Positions 40,137 to 52,575 of a DNA stretch of 64,000 bases are shown here, piece after piece. The notes below the pieces were generated by a model. That model had not been told where the DNA came from. It searched no databases and saw only the letters and a program-made list of their open reading frames with translations. The position numbers and the translations under genes were made by a program. The DNA is taken from contig NC_081555.1 in assembly GCF_963082655.1 (NCBI RefSeq), positions 32,411,266 through 32,475,265 on the forward strand, given 5' to 3'. Source of the stretch: Stomoxys calcitrans. Its lineage: Eukaryota > Arthropoda > Insecta > Diptera > Muscidae. The stretch's first letter is position 1; the number at the start of each line of letters is the position of its first letter.

Positions 40137-42290
40137 TTGGGGTGGCAGTCTGCCATCAGACTCACTTAGACGTGTACGACCATTGTGATACAACAGGAAC
40201 AAGTTCCTACCGTTTAACCATCCAGATCGCTTTAAAAAGCCCAAGAACTTGCTAATGTTGACACCAGGCAGGTTCTTAAAGAAATGAGAACCTAAAGTGG
40301 AACTCCTTCTGATTGCTAGTGCGGGACACACACACAGAAAGTGTTCTATAGTTCATTCGTCTTCGATGTCCTCACAGCTTCTGCAAAAGTCGTTGCTGAC
40401 AACCTTCAGTCTGTCAACATGTTTTCCGATCAGACAGTGACCTGTCATGGCGGACACAATAACTGAAACGTCTGTTCTAGCCAATGACAGCAAAGCAGTA
40501 GACCTCCTTAAATCTAGATTAAGTCACATAGCTTCGGACCTGGTCCTGAAAACTTAGCTTACATGTCGCTAGAGCCATACCCACAGATTCCAGTATCCCT
40601 GGAATGTGTAGGGAAGTTCCTAGTCTCGCAAGCTCGTCCACTTAACAATTCCCTGGGATATATCTGTGGCCTGGCACCCAAAACAGTTGAATTTTGAACT
40701 GTTCAGCCAGATCTGCGACAGTCGAGGGCGGTTTTTGTGTTCGAGAAATACGTTTTCCAGGGATTTAATGGCTGTCTGAGAAGATATTTATGCCAATCTT
40801 AGTAATGACATTATATCTTAACCATTAATCATGCTTGATACACACTGCAGTGGTCGGATAACCTCATCGATATGACCAGTTCTAGATCTTCAGAGAACAC
40901 CCCAAAGCCCACCTGGTCGTTTAGTTTGGAACCATCCGTATAGAAGTCTATGTAACTTCTGTTACCAGGGATATCGTAGTTCCAATCGGTTCTATCAGCA
41001 ATAGTGGTACAGTAATTTTTATTGTATAGAAGATAACACAGATGTTCATAGCCGCCACATGACCAATAGGAAAACTCCCTTAACCTCATGGCGGTGGTCG
41101 CGGCAATTTGGGTAGCCACAATGTCCAGAGATATAAGATGTAGTATTAAATTCAGTGCATCAGATGGTGTCGACCTCAGTGCGGCTTTGATGCACAAACA
41201 AGCCATCCTCGGATTCGGTTAAGTATTTGAAGCGCCGTCCACCAGACCACAACACCATATAGCAGTATAGGTCCGACAACTGCAGTGTATACCCAATGCA
41301 TGACAGGCGGTCTAAGCCTCAACATTTGCCAATGGCTCTCTTGCAGGTGTATAGGACAAGCGTGGCCTTTCTTGCCCTTTCCAAAATGTTGGATTTGAAG
41401 TTCAATTTCCTATCCAGGAAAACTCCCAGGTATTTTGCGCTTTCTGTAAATGGAACATTCTCTTCACCCAAGGAGACAGGTGCCACTGTAGGCAATTTGT
41501 ATCTCCCGCTGAAAAGAACTAACTCTGTTTTGCACGGATTTATACCTCTCAAGTATTTCTGAAGTATTTCTATCAGAGTGCTGGGAATCCTTCCCCCAAC
41601 CGCAATTGCCACGTCATCTTCCAGGGATAATAACATATTATTAATGGCTATATTCCAAAGTAGAGGAGACAGTACACCTCCTTGAGGTGATCCACTGCTG
41701 ACCCATCTGTTTAGATCCACAGATCTCAAGCCTGCCGTAATGCATCTTTTAGTAAGTAAGTTATAAATAAGGTTTCTTACGTTAGAGTTGATGCCTAGAA
41801 ACTCCAACTCCTTTATAATTTACTATATGCATGCTGTTGCCGCGACAGGCGATCTCCAGGGATCTTTGCCCTAAGATATATTTCTATCAACCTCTCAAGA
41901 GTCTTCAGCATAAAGGGTGAAGACTTCGGTTCCTGTGGTATCACAATGGACGAAATCGTCTAAGTGAGTCTTAATGCAGACTGCCACTTAAACCTAACCT
42001 AACCTAATGGGACGAAAATCTTTCGCCTTCGGAATGAAAATGACCTTCGTGTCCCCCCATCTCACAGTTATATATGACATTCTGATACAAGCAGGGTATA
42101 TCTCCCTAAGCCAGGGAACCAGTCTATCAGATACAGGTTGTAATTCAACCAGTGATGCATCATCAAGGCCTGGCGACTTAAAGGAGTCGAAACTTCTTAT
42201 CACCCAAAGGATTTTCGGTTCAAACACAATTTCCCTAAAAGCCTCCGACGAATGCATACCAGTGACAATCTCTTCTGGCGCCACGTTGTC
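40137..42290 (-). mobile_element. LINE with reverse transcriptase and RNase H (family 3), minus strand
   Basis: Reading down from 42290: reverse transcriptase start (SFDSFKSPGLDD, WGDTKVIFIPK, 42000-42280), then RWVSSGSPQGGVLSPLLWNI (~41680), a damaged catalytic box (SLEDDVAIAV), SAKYLGVFLDRKLNFKSN (~41410), RNase H FYTDGSKLNDQVGFGVFSED (~40900) and a 3' end near 40140 (reverse of GGTGGCAGTCTGCCATCAGA). A short opposite 3'-end piece with CCTAACCTAACCTAA sits at 41900-41998 and splits it. Decayed. Confidence 0.82.
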
Positions 42291-42720
42291 CGTTGGAGAA
42301 TTTCCCGGGAAATGTGTATCAGCGGTACCCCCTCAGTACCCCAAAAATACGAAATTGGTATAAAATGTTTAGGTCAAATAACCTGGGGGGAAACCCCATC
42401 CCAAAACCCACACGGACGATCATGTTTAACGATACAATATGGGTATTAAATGACAGGTATTATCAGGTGGGTCCCCCACCCCCCGAAATACCCTCAACAG
42501 GACTCTTTCACCACTTTGGGCAATATGGGTATCAAATGAAAGATATTTAAAAGTAGAGTACAAATCTGACATACAAATGTATTCCTTGGTGTCTAAGTGG
42601 CCTCCCCACCTCCCATAACACCCCCGCACGGACATGTTTAGCGATTGGGAGAATATGGGTATCAAACGAAAGGTATATAAGAGTGAAGTACGTATTTGGT
42701 ATACAAATTTCGCTCAAAGT
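42290..42720. mobile_element. Family E repeat, copy 3 (reverse orientation)
   Basis: Units with ATATGGGTATCAAATGAAAG and GTATTTAAAAGTAGAGTAC, the reverse of family E words, with C-rich spacers. Confidence 0.6.
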
Positions 42721-43560
42721 GTTCGAGGGGGTCAGATACTGTGACAGTCGTCGAGGAAATCGTTGTACGTAGTTTTGGGAAGATTGGTCAATAAATGCGC
42801 TTATAGTGGATCTAGGAGTGAAAATCGGGCGATATATATATATGAGTGCTATATCTAAATCTTGGCCGATTTCTATGATATTCAGCAGTAATATCGAGAG
42901 TCATAAGAAAGTCCTTACTGAAAAATTTCGAGAAAATCGGTTAAAAAACGATCACTTTCTTGCAATATTTCCCAAAATCGGACGAACATATGTATGGGAG
43001 CTATACCTTAATCTGAACCGATTTCGAGCAAACTTCTCAGATACTGTGGCAGTCGTCGAGGAAAGCGTTATATAAAGTTTTGGGAAGATTGGTCAATAAA
43101 TGCGCTTGTAGTGGATCTAGGAGTGAAAATCGGGCGATATATATATATGAATGCTATATCTAAATCTGAAACGATTTTCATGAAATTTACCAGTAATGTC
43201 AAGAGCCATAAAAAAATTCTTCCTGCCACATTTCGAAAGAATCGGTCTATTTTATTGCATTATTACTGAAAATCGGACGAAAATATATATGGAAGCAATA
43301 TCCAAATCTGAACCGATTTTATCCAATTTCAATAGGATTCGTCTCTAGGCCGAAAAACATACCTGTACTCAATTTTAAGACGATTAACATGGACAGACAG
43401 ACAGACGGACATAGCTAAATCGAATCAGAAAGTGATTCTGACTCGATCGGTGTACTTATCAATTGGTCTATCTGTCTTCCTTCTGGGTGTTACAAACAAA
43501 TGCACTAAGTTATAATATCCTGTACCACAGTAGTGCTGTAGGGTATAAATAGAGTTAATG
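42720..43560. mobile_element. DINE-1-like element, family D
   Basis: Two to three ~340-bp units (GGGAAGATTGGTCAATAAAT at 42778 and 43082; ATATATATATGAGTGCTATA), then GGACAGACAGACAGACGGAC (GTCY in reverse), GAATCAGAAAGTGATTCTGA and the terminus CTGTACCACAGTAGTGCTGT-AGGGTATA, a hairpin. Confidence 0.78.
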
Positions 43561-45262
43561 ATTTCCAAAACGTATACTAGCCAACCATATCTGTTGAATA
43601 ACTTTAGTAAAGTGCTGCAAAGCTTTCCGGGGAACTGAGAACATTCTATATTATCTTCATCTATAATTCTTCAAATGTTCTTTCTATATATTATCAATCA
43701 CTTTTGATATTAAAATGATCGTGGTATCGTTGTTGTGCTTTCATACATCCTGGGTACATATGTATATTTTGGCATTTCTTTTTTTCCTCAATACGTTTGC
43801 CAAGCATGTATGGAGGCACACACACACAGACTTAAAGAAAAAACATATAATGAAAACAATCCGTTCATATTAGAAAATCAAGTGATTTTTTTTTAAAAAA
43901 CTCGAAATAAAAATGAGAAAAATTTAGTGTTTATACAAAAAAAAAAAAAAAAAAGAAAAACAAAAGTGTGTATGTAAATTTTTTGACATATACACTATGT
44001 AAAACTTATGTATGTATGTATGATTGCAGAAAGTGTCATTATCAAACAATTCGTATCGTAACGTATCGTATTGTATGTATTTGTTTAAAAATTTTTGCAA
44101 ACTACATCAGGGACCATATATGTATGTATATTTTTTCTATAATATTATCTCTATTATTCTATTGTTTGAGAAATTTCACATGCAGGCAGGCAGGCAGGCA
44201 GACGTTGATTTATTGTACATGGACACACATACGAGAAATTCTTTATGTATACATATTTGAATAACCACTGCCTTAAACACATGAAACACACATACCATAC
44301 ACAGACAAGAGCTCACCGGAACAAGTAGAAGGCTACATACAAATCAAGTCCAATTACAGTCCAACGATTTAAGAAGATCCGGTTGAGTTTGAAAACAAAA
44401 AACGATAACGACCCACCCACCGGGCCTTTTAATGTCACTCAGTCACTAAACACAATGTATGTATGTATGTGCGTGTATGTTTGGGCGTTTTGTGCCGGTA
44501 TTTATGTATGTTGAACAACCAAATGTTTGAAAAAAAATAACAATTACAGTTGCCAATTTGTTGTTGTTCTCACACACAGACAACACACAAACGAAGCCAA
44601 CTCCAGCCACATTTTTACATTAATGTCAATTAAAGAAAACAAACAAACAAACAAACAAAACAACAGAAATTGAATAAAATAATAATAAAAAAAAGTGCAC
44701 ATACTTGCATATACATAGTCATATATTTATTTGCATAGTTATGTGTAGGACAAATAGTTTCCGAATATTGAGTTTTCTTTCTTTTCAAACCAACCACAAC
44801 ATAGCCAACATAGATGTCATCGTTGCTACTACATACTCTCATACTATTCCATGTTTGGAATATTATAAATATTTTAGTAAAATATAAACAATAAATGCTT
44901 TAAATTGAATATAAATGAAAACATGGTCTCAATCTAGGTTTGCTGGTTGCATCAGTATCAACGATCGGAAAGAAGAGGGCACTTTCCAATATGGCACCAA
45001 AATAACTGAACATAACGAAACAAAAACTTTGAATGTTATTTCAAGTCATGCAGAGTTTTGCATATTTGAAGCAGTTCTTTTTCTACATATCAGTATTCAA
45101 TTAACAAGGTAAAGCCTAGCGATCAGCTGACTTACAATTTTTTGAATTTACGTCATTTTCAAACTTGCCAAACTTCGTTTATTAACATTCAAATTTAAAT
45201 TGAATCAATAATATATAGGAACTTGAAGTATTTCAAGTCGTATCATATAAAGATGTAAAATA
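43561..45262. other. AT-rich sequence without recognised repeats or genes
   Basis: About 1.7 kb with simple runs (A18 near 43939, CAGG near 44183, AAAC near 44637, GTAT words). Candidate AATAAA at ~44889. No frame with family features. It could be extended 3' UTR or an intergenic regulatory stretch; the sequence does not decide. Confidence 0.45.
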
Positions 45263-46456
45263 GTAAACAAGTAAAAGCGTGCTAAGTTCGACCGGGCCGA
45301 ATCTTATATACCCTCCACCATGGATCGCATTTGTCGAGTTCTTTTCCCGGCATCTCTTCTTAGGCACAAAAGGATATAAGAAAAGATTTGCTCTGCTATT
45401 AGAGCGATAACAAGATAGGGTCCGGTTTGGACCACAATTAACTTATATGTTGGAGACCTGTGTAAAATGTCAGTCAATTCGAATAAAAATTGCGCCCTTT
45501 GGGGGCTCAAGAAGTAAAATAGAGAGATCGATTTATATGGGAGCTGTATCGGGCTATAGACCGATTCAGACCATAATAAACACGTATGTTAATGGTCAAG
45601 AGAGGATCCGTCGTACACATTTTCAGGCAAATCGGATAATAATTGCGACCTCTAGAGGCTCAAGAAGTCAAGATCCCAGATCGGTTTATATGGCAGCTAT
45701 ATCAGGTTATGAACCGATTTAAACCTTATTTGACACAGTTTTTGAAAGTAAAAATAAAATACGTCATGCTAAATTTCAGCCAAATCGGTTAGGAATTGCG
45801 CCCTCTAGAAGCTAAAAAAGTCAAGTCCTCAGATCTGTTTATATGACAGCTTATATCAGGTTATGAACCGATTTGAACCATACTTGGCACAGTTGTTGGA
45901 TATCATAGCAAAATACTTCGTGCAAAAATTCATTCAAATCGGATAAGAATTGTGCCCTCTAGAAGCTCAAGAAGTCAAGACCCAAGATCGATTTATATGG
46001 CAGCTATATCAGGTTATGGACCGATTGGAACCGTACTTGGCACAGTTGTTGGATATCATAGCAAAATACTTCGTGCAAAAATTCATTCCAATCGGATAAG
46101 AATTGCGCGCTCTAGAGGCTCAAGAAGTCAAGACCCAAGATCGGTTTATATGGCAGCTATATCAAAACATGGAACGATATGGCCCATTTACAATACCAAC
46201 CGACCTACACAAATAAGAAGTATTTGTGCAAAATTTCAAGCGGCTAGCTTTACTCCTTCGGAAGTTAGCGTGCTTTCGACAGACAGACGTCCGTCCATCC
46301 GGTCGGACAGACGGACGGACATGGCTAGATCGACATAAAATCTCGCGACGATCAAGAATATATATACTTTATGGGGTCTCAGATGAATATTTCGAGTAGT
46401 TACAAACAGAATGACGAAATTAGTATACCCCCCATCCTATGGTGGAGGGTATAAAA
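45263..46456. mobile_element. DINE-1-like element, family A, apparently full length
   Basis: Starts AACAAGTAAAAGCGTGCTAA with the stem-loop GTTCGACCGGGCCGAAT and CCCTCCACCATGGATCGCAT, carries five ~150-bp units, then the GTCY tract in reverse (GACAGACAGACGTCCGTCCA ... GGACGGACATGG near 46280-46322), CATTATGGGG-type block (TATATATACTTTATGGGGTC) and ends with CCATCCTATGGTGGAGGGTA. Best model copy of family A here, ~1.19 kb. Confidence 0.85.
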
Positions 46457-47130
46457 AGGAAAGCAAAGGATAAAAGAAAATAATTGCTATGCTATTGGAG
46501 CTATATCAAGTTATAGTCCGATTCGGACCATAATAGAATTGAATGTTGGAGACCATAATAGAAGTCATTGTGTAAAACGTCAGCCAATTCGAGAAAGAAT
46601 TGCAAACTTTAAGGGCTAAAGATGTAAAATAGGGTGATCGGTTTATTTGGTAGATGTATCAGGCTATAAACCGATTCAGACCATATTTGACACGTATGTT
46701 GAAGGTTTTGGGGGAAGCCTTTATACAAAATTTCATCCAAATCAAATAATAATTGCGCCATATTGAGGCTCAAAAAGTCAAGATTCCCTATCGGTTTATA
46801 TCGCAGCTATATCAGGTTATTGACCGATTTGAACCATATTTGGCACAATTGTTGGCAGTCATAACAGTACACGTCACGTAAAACTTCAGCCAAATCGCAT
46901 AAGAATTGCGCCCTCTAGAGGCTCAAAAAGTCAAGATCCCATATCGGTTTACATGACAGCTATATCAGGTTATACACCGATTTCAACCATACTTAGCAAA
47001 GTTGTTGGAAACGAAAACATCACACCTCATGCAAAACTTCAGCCAAATCGGATAAGAATTGCGCCCTCTAGTGGCTCAAGAAGTCAAGAGCCAAGATCGG
47101 TTTATATAGCAGCTATATCAAAGCAAGTAG
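46457..47130. mobile_element. DINE-1-like family A partial array
   Basis: Four diverged units directly following the previous copy; both termini missing. Cut at ~47130 by the LINE below. Confidence 0.75.
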
Positions 47131-49025
47131 CCGTTGAGCAGAAGTTTTTTTTATTTCGCTCCTCAAAAGAAAAAATTTATCCGTATCTCGGAATTGGTAC
47201 TACCTATTACGAAAAAATTTTAAAGCCTTTTGGAGTAGGCTAGATATGGACTTCAATGACTCAACAGCTGCTATGGTGGCGGCAGAACGTAGCGTGTTGT
47301 CCTCCCCTCCTATAGGTGTGGATGCCTTGGCTCCTGCAGTCGAGAGTAATGCTTCAAACGCACAACTAGTCGTCAGACTAATTAATGAGGAAGAGACGGA
47401 TAAACCAGAGGGATGCACATTTAGTCCCCAGCCTTCAAGTGTTTCTGAATCGAAACAAAAGTACTCTGGGAAAACCAAGCCAGCCTTCCCTCAATGGAGA
47501 CTCCAGACAGTGTCCTGCGGAGGTAGGCAAAGTCGAAATAGGAATGGAGGAATCGCGCACGGCCCCTGAGTTTTCATTGAGGACTATGACGTCCAAACTA
47601 TGGCCACAGCCATCAGGGCAGGGGAAGATGGTCGCTGAGAATGGTAAGGAGGCGCCCTCTTACGCCAGAGTGGCAAGGAAGCACCACAGAGATGAGCTGA
47701 CTTATGCAGTCATCAATATCGGCTGTGCATCCGGTTGGATTCCACCAGATCATCGGTCCCATGTGGAGGATCTGGTTAACGAGCGGATTTTCGAACATTT
47801 GTAGAACTCTGTAGAGGGTCCACCCATACAAATGATGAGCTGCTAGTATTGAGGGGACATCTTTACGCTGCGTTTTGCGTCGCCGGAATGTAGTGATATC
47901 GTCAAACAGCTCGTCAGAGGTATTCACGCTCCCTGGGAGGGCGCAAAGCTCGAACTGGTGAGAAAGCTCATAAAGGCGACGGTCTTCATCAAGGGATGGG
48001 GCAGGCAAATTTGCGACGGAACGCATGTTCCGATTCTTGGGCAAGCAAAACCAAGGTTTGATCGCAGAGAAGTGGGAGGCCCTCCACAGGGAGGAGAAGG
48101 AGGAATGAACCCTCCTTGTGGTTGGCATTGATTAAGTCTCCGTGACAAGTTTGGCTAAAACTAAAGGCATGGCGCACTACGGGAGTAAAACTGTCTATTT
48201 TTATTCAGGCCGTGCAGTGGCTGGTAACTCAACACTGCCCAACGTACAGGGGGCTGACAACGAGACAATCACGGCCTTTCTCAATATTGGAAAGACTAGG
48301 ATAAGCAAAGATCCCAATACTGAAATATCGGGCAGTGCAGTGGCGAGAGACTCAACACAACCTAAGAAACAGGGACCCGACGACGGACCCATCATCGACT
48401 TCAAAATTCGGAATACTAGGATAAGTAAAGATCCAAATATTGAATCATTAGGCAGCGCAGCGAGGCAGATTAGATTAGGATAAGTATATTGCTATATACG
48501 CTCTGATGGATAAAATCAACAAGGGCAACATTGATATTGCGTTAATTCAGAAGCCATGGACGACTCGGAACTAAGTTTTTGGACTGAACCATATCAACTA
48601 CCAATTATGCTATGCTAACACTGGTACTCGCCCGAGGACGTGCGTTATTTGTCATACAAATTTGAATTATATATTTTCCCCAGAGCTCTCAACTTCGGAT
48701 GCAACAGCGGTGAGACAGGGAGACGGTGGAGCATACCTGGCATCACTGTATCTGCCTTTCGACTATCCGATACCGCCACCCACGTCGGAGCTACAACGGC
48801 TGGTAAGGAAGCAAAACAGACAGGAAATGAGGTACTAATAGGGTGGGATGCGAGCTCTCACACATTTCGTGGGGTAGTACCAACACTAATAAGCGGGGCC
48901 AAACCCTGACAAAGTTCTTGAATACTAACGACCTAATAACACTTAATATTGGTAACACCGCTACCTTTGTTAATAGGATTAGGGAGGAGGTATTAGATGT
49001 GACGATATGTTCGAAAAATCAAATC
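47130..49025 (+). mobile_element. LINE 5' part: ORF1 and endonuclease (family 5)
   Basis: ORF1-like text 47246-48120 in two frames (VVRLINEEETDKPEG; then SYARVARKHHRDELTYAVIN, DHRSHVEDLV), a frame at 48142-48483 with two ~39-residue peptide repeats (TRISKDPN twice), then an endonuclease: KINKGNIDIALIQKPW (48510), [18 protein letters not shown] (48755, shifted frame), LIGWDASSHTFRG (48836) and TFVNRIREEVLDVTIC (48965). No reverse transcriptase follows. Frameshifts throughout. Confidence 0.75.
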
Positions 49026-49215
49026 GATGAACCACGAGCTGTATGATGACGATAGCATAGTTACACTTATAAAAATACAACGGCTGCGTTGGCTAGGTCA
49101 TGTCGTCAGCATGGATGAAGAAGCTCCAGCAAAGAAGTCTTTTGAAGGCAAAAATGCTGGTACACACAAACCGTGCTGGGAGACACCACGAATCTTGGTG
49201 TCAAAAATTTAAGAA
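49026..49215 (+). mobile_element. C-terminal scrap of another LINE
   Basis: IQRLRWLGHVVSMDEEAPAK resembles the end of many LINE reverse transcriptases (RLRWxGHVxRM). It joins the endonuclease piece directly, so it is a chimera or a deletion. Confidence 0.6.
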
Positions 49216-49284
49216 TGAGAGTAGAAGATCGAGGCGCTTAAAACGCTATTTTACGTTCGACTAGTGGAGCTAGTTGGAGGGTCT

Positions 49285-49745
49285 CCATGAAATGTCCATC
49301 CGTCTGTCGAAATCACAATAGCGGTCCAACGCGTTAAGATAGCCGCATGATATTTTGCACAGATACTTTTTGTTGATGTAGGTCGTTGGGGATTGCAAAT
49401 GGGTCATATCAGGACAGATTTGGTTATAGCTCCCATATAAACCGATCTACTGGTTTGCTATCTTGAGCCCCTGGAAGCCGCAATTGTTATCCCATTGTGC
49501 TGAAATTTTGCATGTATTGTTCTGTTCCGACTTCCAACAACTGTGCCAAGTACGGTCTAAATCGGAATAAAACCTGATATAGCTCTCATATAAACCGATG
49601 TCCCGATTTGACTTCTTGAAATCGGTTTGACAGAAGTTTGGTATGTAGAATAAAATTGTACCCTTCAACTAAATTTAATTTGTATAAATTTTTAGCAGAA
49701 TCCATGGTGGTGGATTCCCAAGATTTGGACCGAGTAATAAATCCA
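49285..49745. mobile_element. DINE-1-like family C fragment
   Basis: GTCCATCCGTCTGTCGAAAT, two units, and the end CCATGGTGGTGGATTCCCAA. Confidence 0.75.
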
Positions 49746-49879
49746 GTGTAAAAAATTATTTAGTGCCTAACAATGGTGTTATGAGCATGATTCTGGTAAG
49801 TAACATTTACATTAAATAAAGTTAGCAAGTCAGAAAACTACTCTCGGCCTTATTCAATCTCTTTTAACATATTACTCAC

Positions 49880-50430
49880 TATTGTGGAACAGGGAGACGG
49901 TGGGTAGGACAGCGAGGATTCCCCATAAGATTTTCGACGTCCTTCCCACCGTTTCGCTGTTCCACAATGTTGCATGCGGGCGGATTCGTCGCCCACTCCC
50001 TTAACACGGATCGTGAGACGACGAGGCTATTATTGAAAGGAAGTAAGAAGTGGGTCAGTATAGCTTTCGGTATCATGACGGGACACACAGGACTACGAGC
50101 TCACTCGGTGTGGCAAGTGATAGCATGTGTGTGGCATGCCGGGAAGATGATGAGACGTTGGAGCATTTCCTATGTCATTGCTCGGCTTTCGCGTCTAAAA
50201 GATACCGGCAATAAGGCGGGGACACAATGCCAGATATGAACCAACTTAGGGGAGTGGCATGGAAACAATTAAAGATTTTGTAAGTATCACGGAACTCCTA
50301 AGTTAGATTTTCTTTTTCGAGATAACTTTTTTTAGAATTTAGAGCGCATAACAAGCCGATTACTGGCTTAGGTGTATGTCCATAGTGGCATGGGGCGGAT
50401 TAACATCGGCACTATCTTTTCAATCTAACT
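49880..50430 (+). mobile_element. Family 1 LINE 3' end with inverted piece
   Basis: 3' part of the RNase H LINE: the zinc-knuckle segment at 50130-50190 (frame-shifted C..C..GEDDETLEH) and 3' UTR to CAATCTAACTTAACC. At 49885-49990 GTGGAACAGGGAGACGGTGGG is followed by its inverted copy (CCCACCGTTTCGCTGTTCCA). Confidence 0.75.
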
Positions 50431-50670
50431 TAACCATTACTCTCTTTTTATACTCTCCACCATAGAATGGGGGTATACTAATTTCGTCATTCTGTTTGTA
50501 ACACCTCGAAATATTCGCCTTAGGTGTATGTCCATAGTGGCATGGGGCGTGTTAATATCTGCACCCTCTTTTCAACCTAACCATTACTCACTTTTTATAG
50601 CCTCCACCATAGGATGGGGGTATACTAATTTCGTCATTCTGTTCGTAACTGTTCGAAATATTCCTCAAAG
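50367..50670. repeat. ~150-bp tandem duplication across a LINE/DINE junction
   Basis: CTTAGGTGTATGTCCATAGT starts at 50367 and 50519; each is followed by LINE 3' end, CCATTACTC and a DINE A terminus (ACCATAGRATGGGGGTATAC). The unit spans the junction of two elements, so the duplication happened after the DINE inserted. Confidence 0.82.
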
Positions 50671-50866
50671 ACCCCATAAAGTGTATATATTCTTGATCGT
50701 CATGACATTTTAAGTCGATCTAGACATGTCCGTCCGTCCGTCCTTCCGTCTGTCGAAAGCACGCTAACTTTCGAAGGAGTAAAGCTAGGCGCTTGAAAAT
50801 TTTACACAAACACTTTTTATTAGTGTAGGTCCAAATCGGTCCATGTTTTGATATAAAAAAGCAATT
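50590..50866. mobile_element. DINE-1-like family A terminal part
   Basis: Terminus CCTCCACCATAGGATGGGGG, CCCATAAAGTGTATATATTC, GTCCGTCCGTCCTTCCGTCTG, then cut by a SINE. Confidence 0.78.
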
Positions 50867-51090
50867 TTTGCCCATGTGCAGTCCGCCTTTGAGTGCAGTC
50901 CGATTCAAGTTTAAGATCAATGATAAAAGGGCCTCCTTTTTATAGCCGAGTCCGAACGGCATGCCGCAGTGCTACACCTCTTTGAAGAGAAGTTTTACAT
51001 GGAATATTACCTCATAAATGTTGCCAGGATTCGAACCCAGGCGTTCAGCGTCATAGGCGGACATGCTAACCTGTGCGCTACGGTGGCCTC
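50867..51090 (-). mobile_element. tRNA-derived SINE copy
   Basis: Head ends GGTGGCCTCC at ~51089, B box at ~51019; an internal deletion joins AATGTTGCC to AGGATTCG. Confidence 0.83.
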
Positions 51091-52575
51091 CTCAATAAGG
51101 AGGCTGCCATATAAACCGTCTTGGGTCTTGACTTCTTAAGCCTCTAGATGGCGCAATTCTCGTACGATTTGACTGAAATTCGGACTCGGCTATAAAAGGG
51201 GTCTCCTTTTTATAGCCGAGTCCGAACGGCCTGCCGCAGTGCGACACCTCTTTGAAGGGAAGTTTTATATGGCATATTACCTCACAAATGTTGCCAGCAT
51301 TAGGAGGGGAAAGCCAACGCTGAAAATTTTTTCTGATGGTCTCGCCAGGATTCCAACCCAGGCGTTCAGCGTCATAGGCGGACATGCTAACCTCTGCACT
51401 ACGGTGGCCTTCTCAATGAGGAGGCTGCCATATAAACCGTCTTGGGTCTTGACTTCTTGAGCCTCTAGATGGCGAAATTCTCGTGCGATTTTACTGAAAT
51501 TTTGCACCTTGTGTTTTGGTATCACTTTCAACAACTGTGCTAAGTATGGTTCAAATCAGTTCATAACCTGATATAGCTGCCATATAAACCGATCTTGTGT
51601 CTTGACTTCTTGAGCCTCTAGAGGGCGCAATTCTCATCCGATTTGGCTAAAATTTTGCATGAGGTGTTTTATTATAACTTCCAATAACTGTGCTAAGTAC
51701 AATTCAAATCGGTTCATAACCTAATATAGCTGCCATATAAATCGATCTTGGGTCTTGACTTCTTGAGCCTCTAGATGGCGCTATTCTCATCCGATTTGGC
51801 TGAAAATTTGCATGAGGTGTTTTGTTATATCAATAACTGTGCAAAGTATGGTTCAAATCGGTCAATGTTTTGATATAGCTTCCATATAAACCGATCTTGG
51901 GTCTAGACTCGTTCTCGCGCGATTTTACTGAAATTTTGCACGTAGTGTTTTAGTATCACTTCCAACAACTGTATCACTTCCAGCAGCTATCATATAAACC
52001 GGTCTGGAATCTTGACTTCTTGAGCCGCTAGAGGGCGCAATTCGCATCCGATTGGGCTGAAATTTTGCATGAGGTGTTTTGTTATGACTTTTAATAACTG
52101 TGCTAAGTATGGCACAAATCGGTACATAACCTGATATAGCTGCCATATAAACCGATCTGGAATCTTGACTTCTTGAGCCTCTAGAGGGCGCAATTCTCAT
52201 CCGATTTGGAAGAAATTTTGTACAACTTCTTCTCTCATGAATTTTAACATGCGTGTCTAATATGGTCTGAATCGATCTATAGCTTGATACGGCTCCCATA
52301 TAAACCGATCTCACGATTTTGCTTCTTGAGCCCCCACAATTCTTATCCAAATGAACTGAAATATTATTCAATGACTTCTACAATGTTTAGAATTCATTTA
52401 TGGTCCGAATCGAACTATAACTTGATATAGCTCCATTAGCATAACAGTTCTTATTCAATATTCTTTGTTTGCCTAAAAAAGAGAAACCGCGCATAGAACT
52501 CGACAAATGCGATCCATGGTAGAGGGCACATAAGATTTGGCCGGGCCGAACTTAGCACGCTCTTACTTGTTTTCT
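51091..52575. mobile_element. DINE-1-like family A array, interrupted by a SINE
   Basis: Units with GCCATATAAACCGTCTTGGG and CTTGACTTCTTGAGCCTCTA at 51103-51175 and 51422-52440, ending GATCCATGGTAGAGGGCACA, GGCCGGGCCGAACTTAGCAC, CTTACTTGTTTT. The phrase AGGAGGCTGCCATATAAACC occurs on both sides of the second SINE. Confidence 0.8.
51176..51412 (-). mobile_element. tRNA-derived SINE copy
   Basis: Full head (A box reverse CCTCTGCACTA, one change; B box GGATTCCAACC, one change) and body; tail truncated near 51180. Confidence 0.83.
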
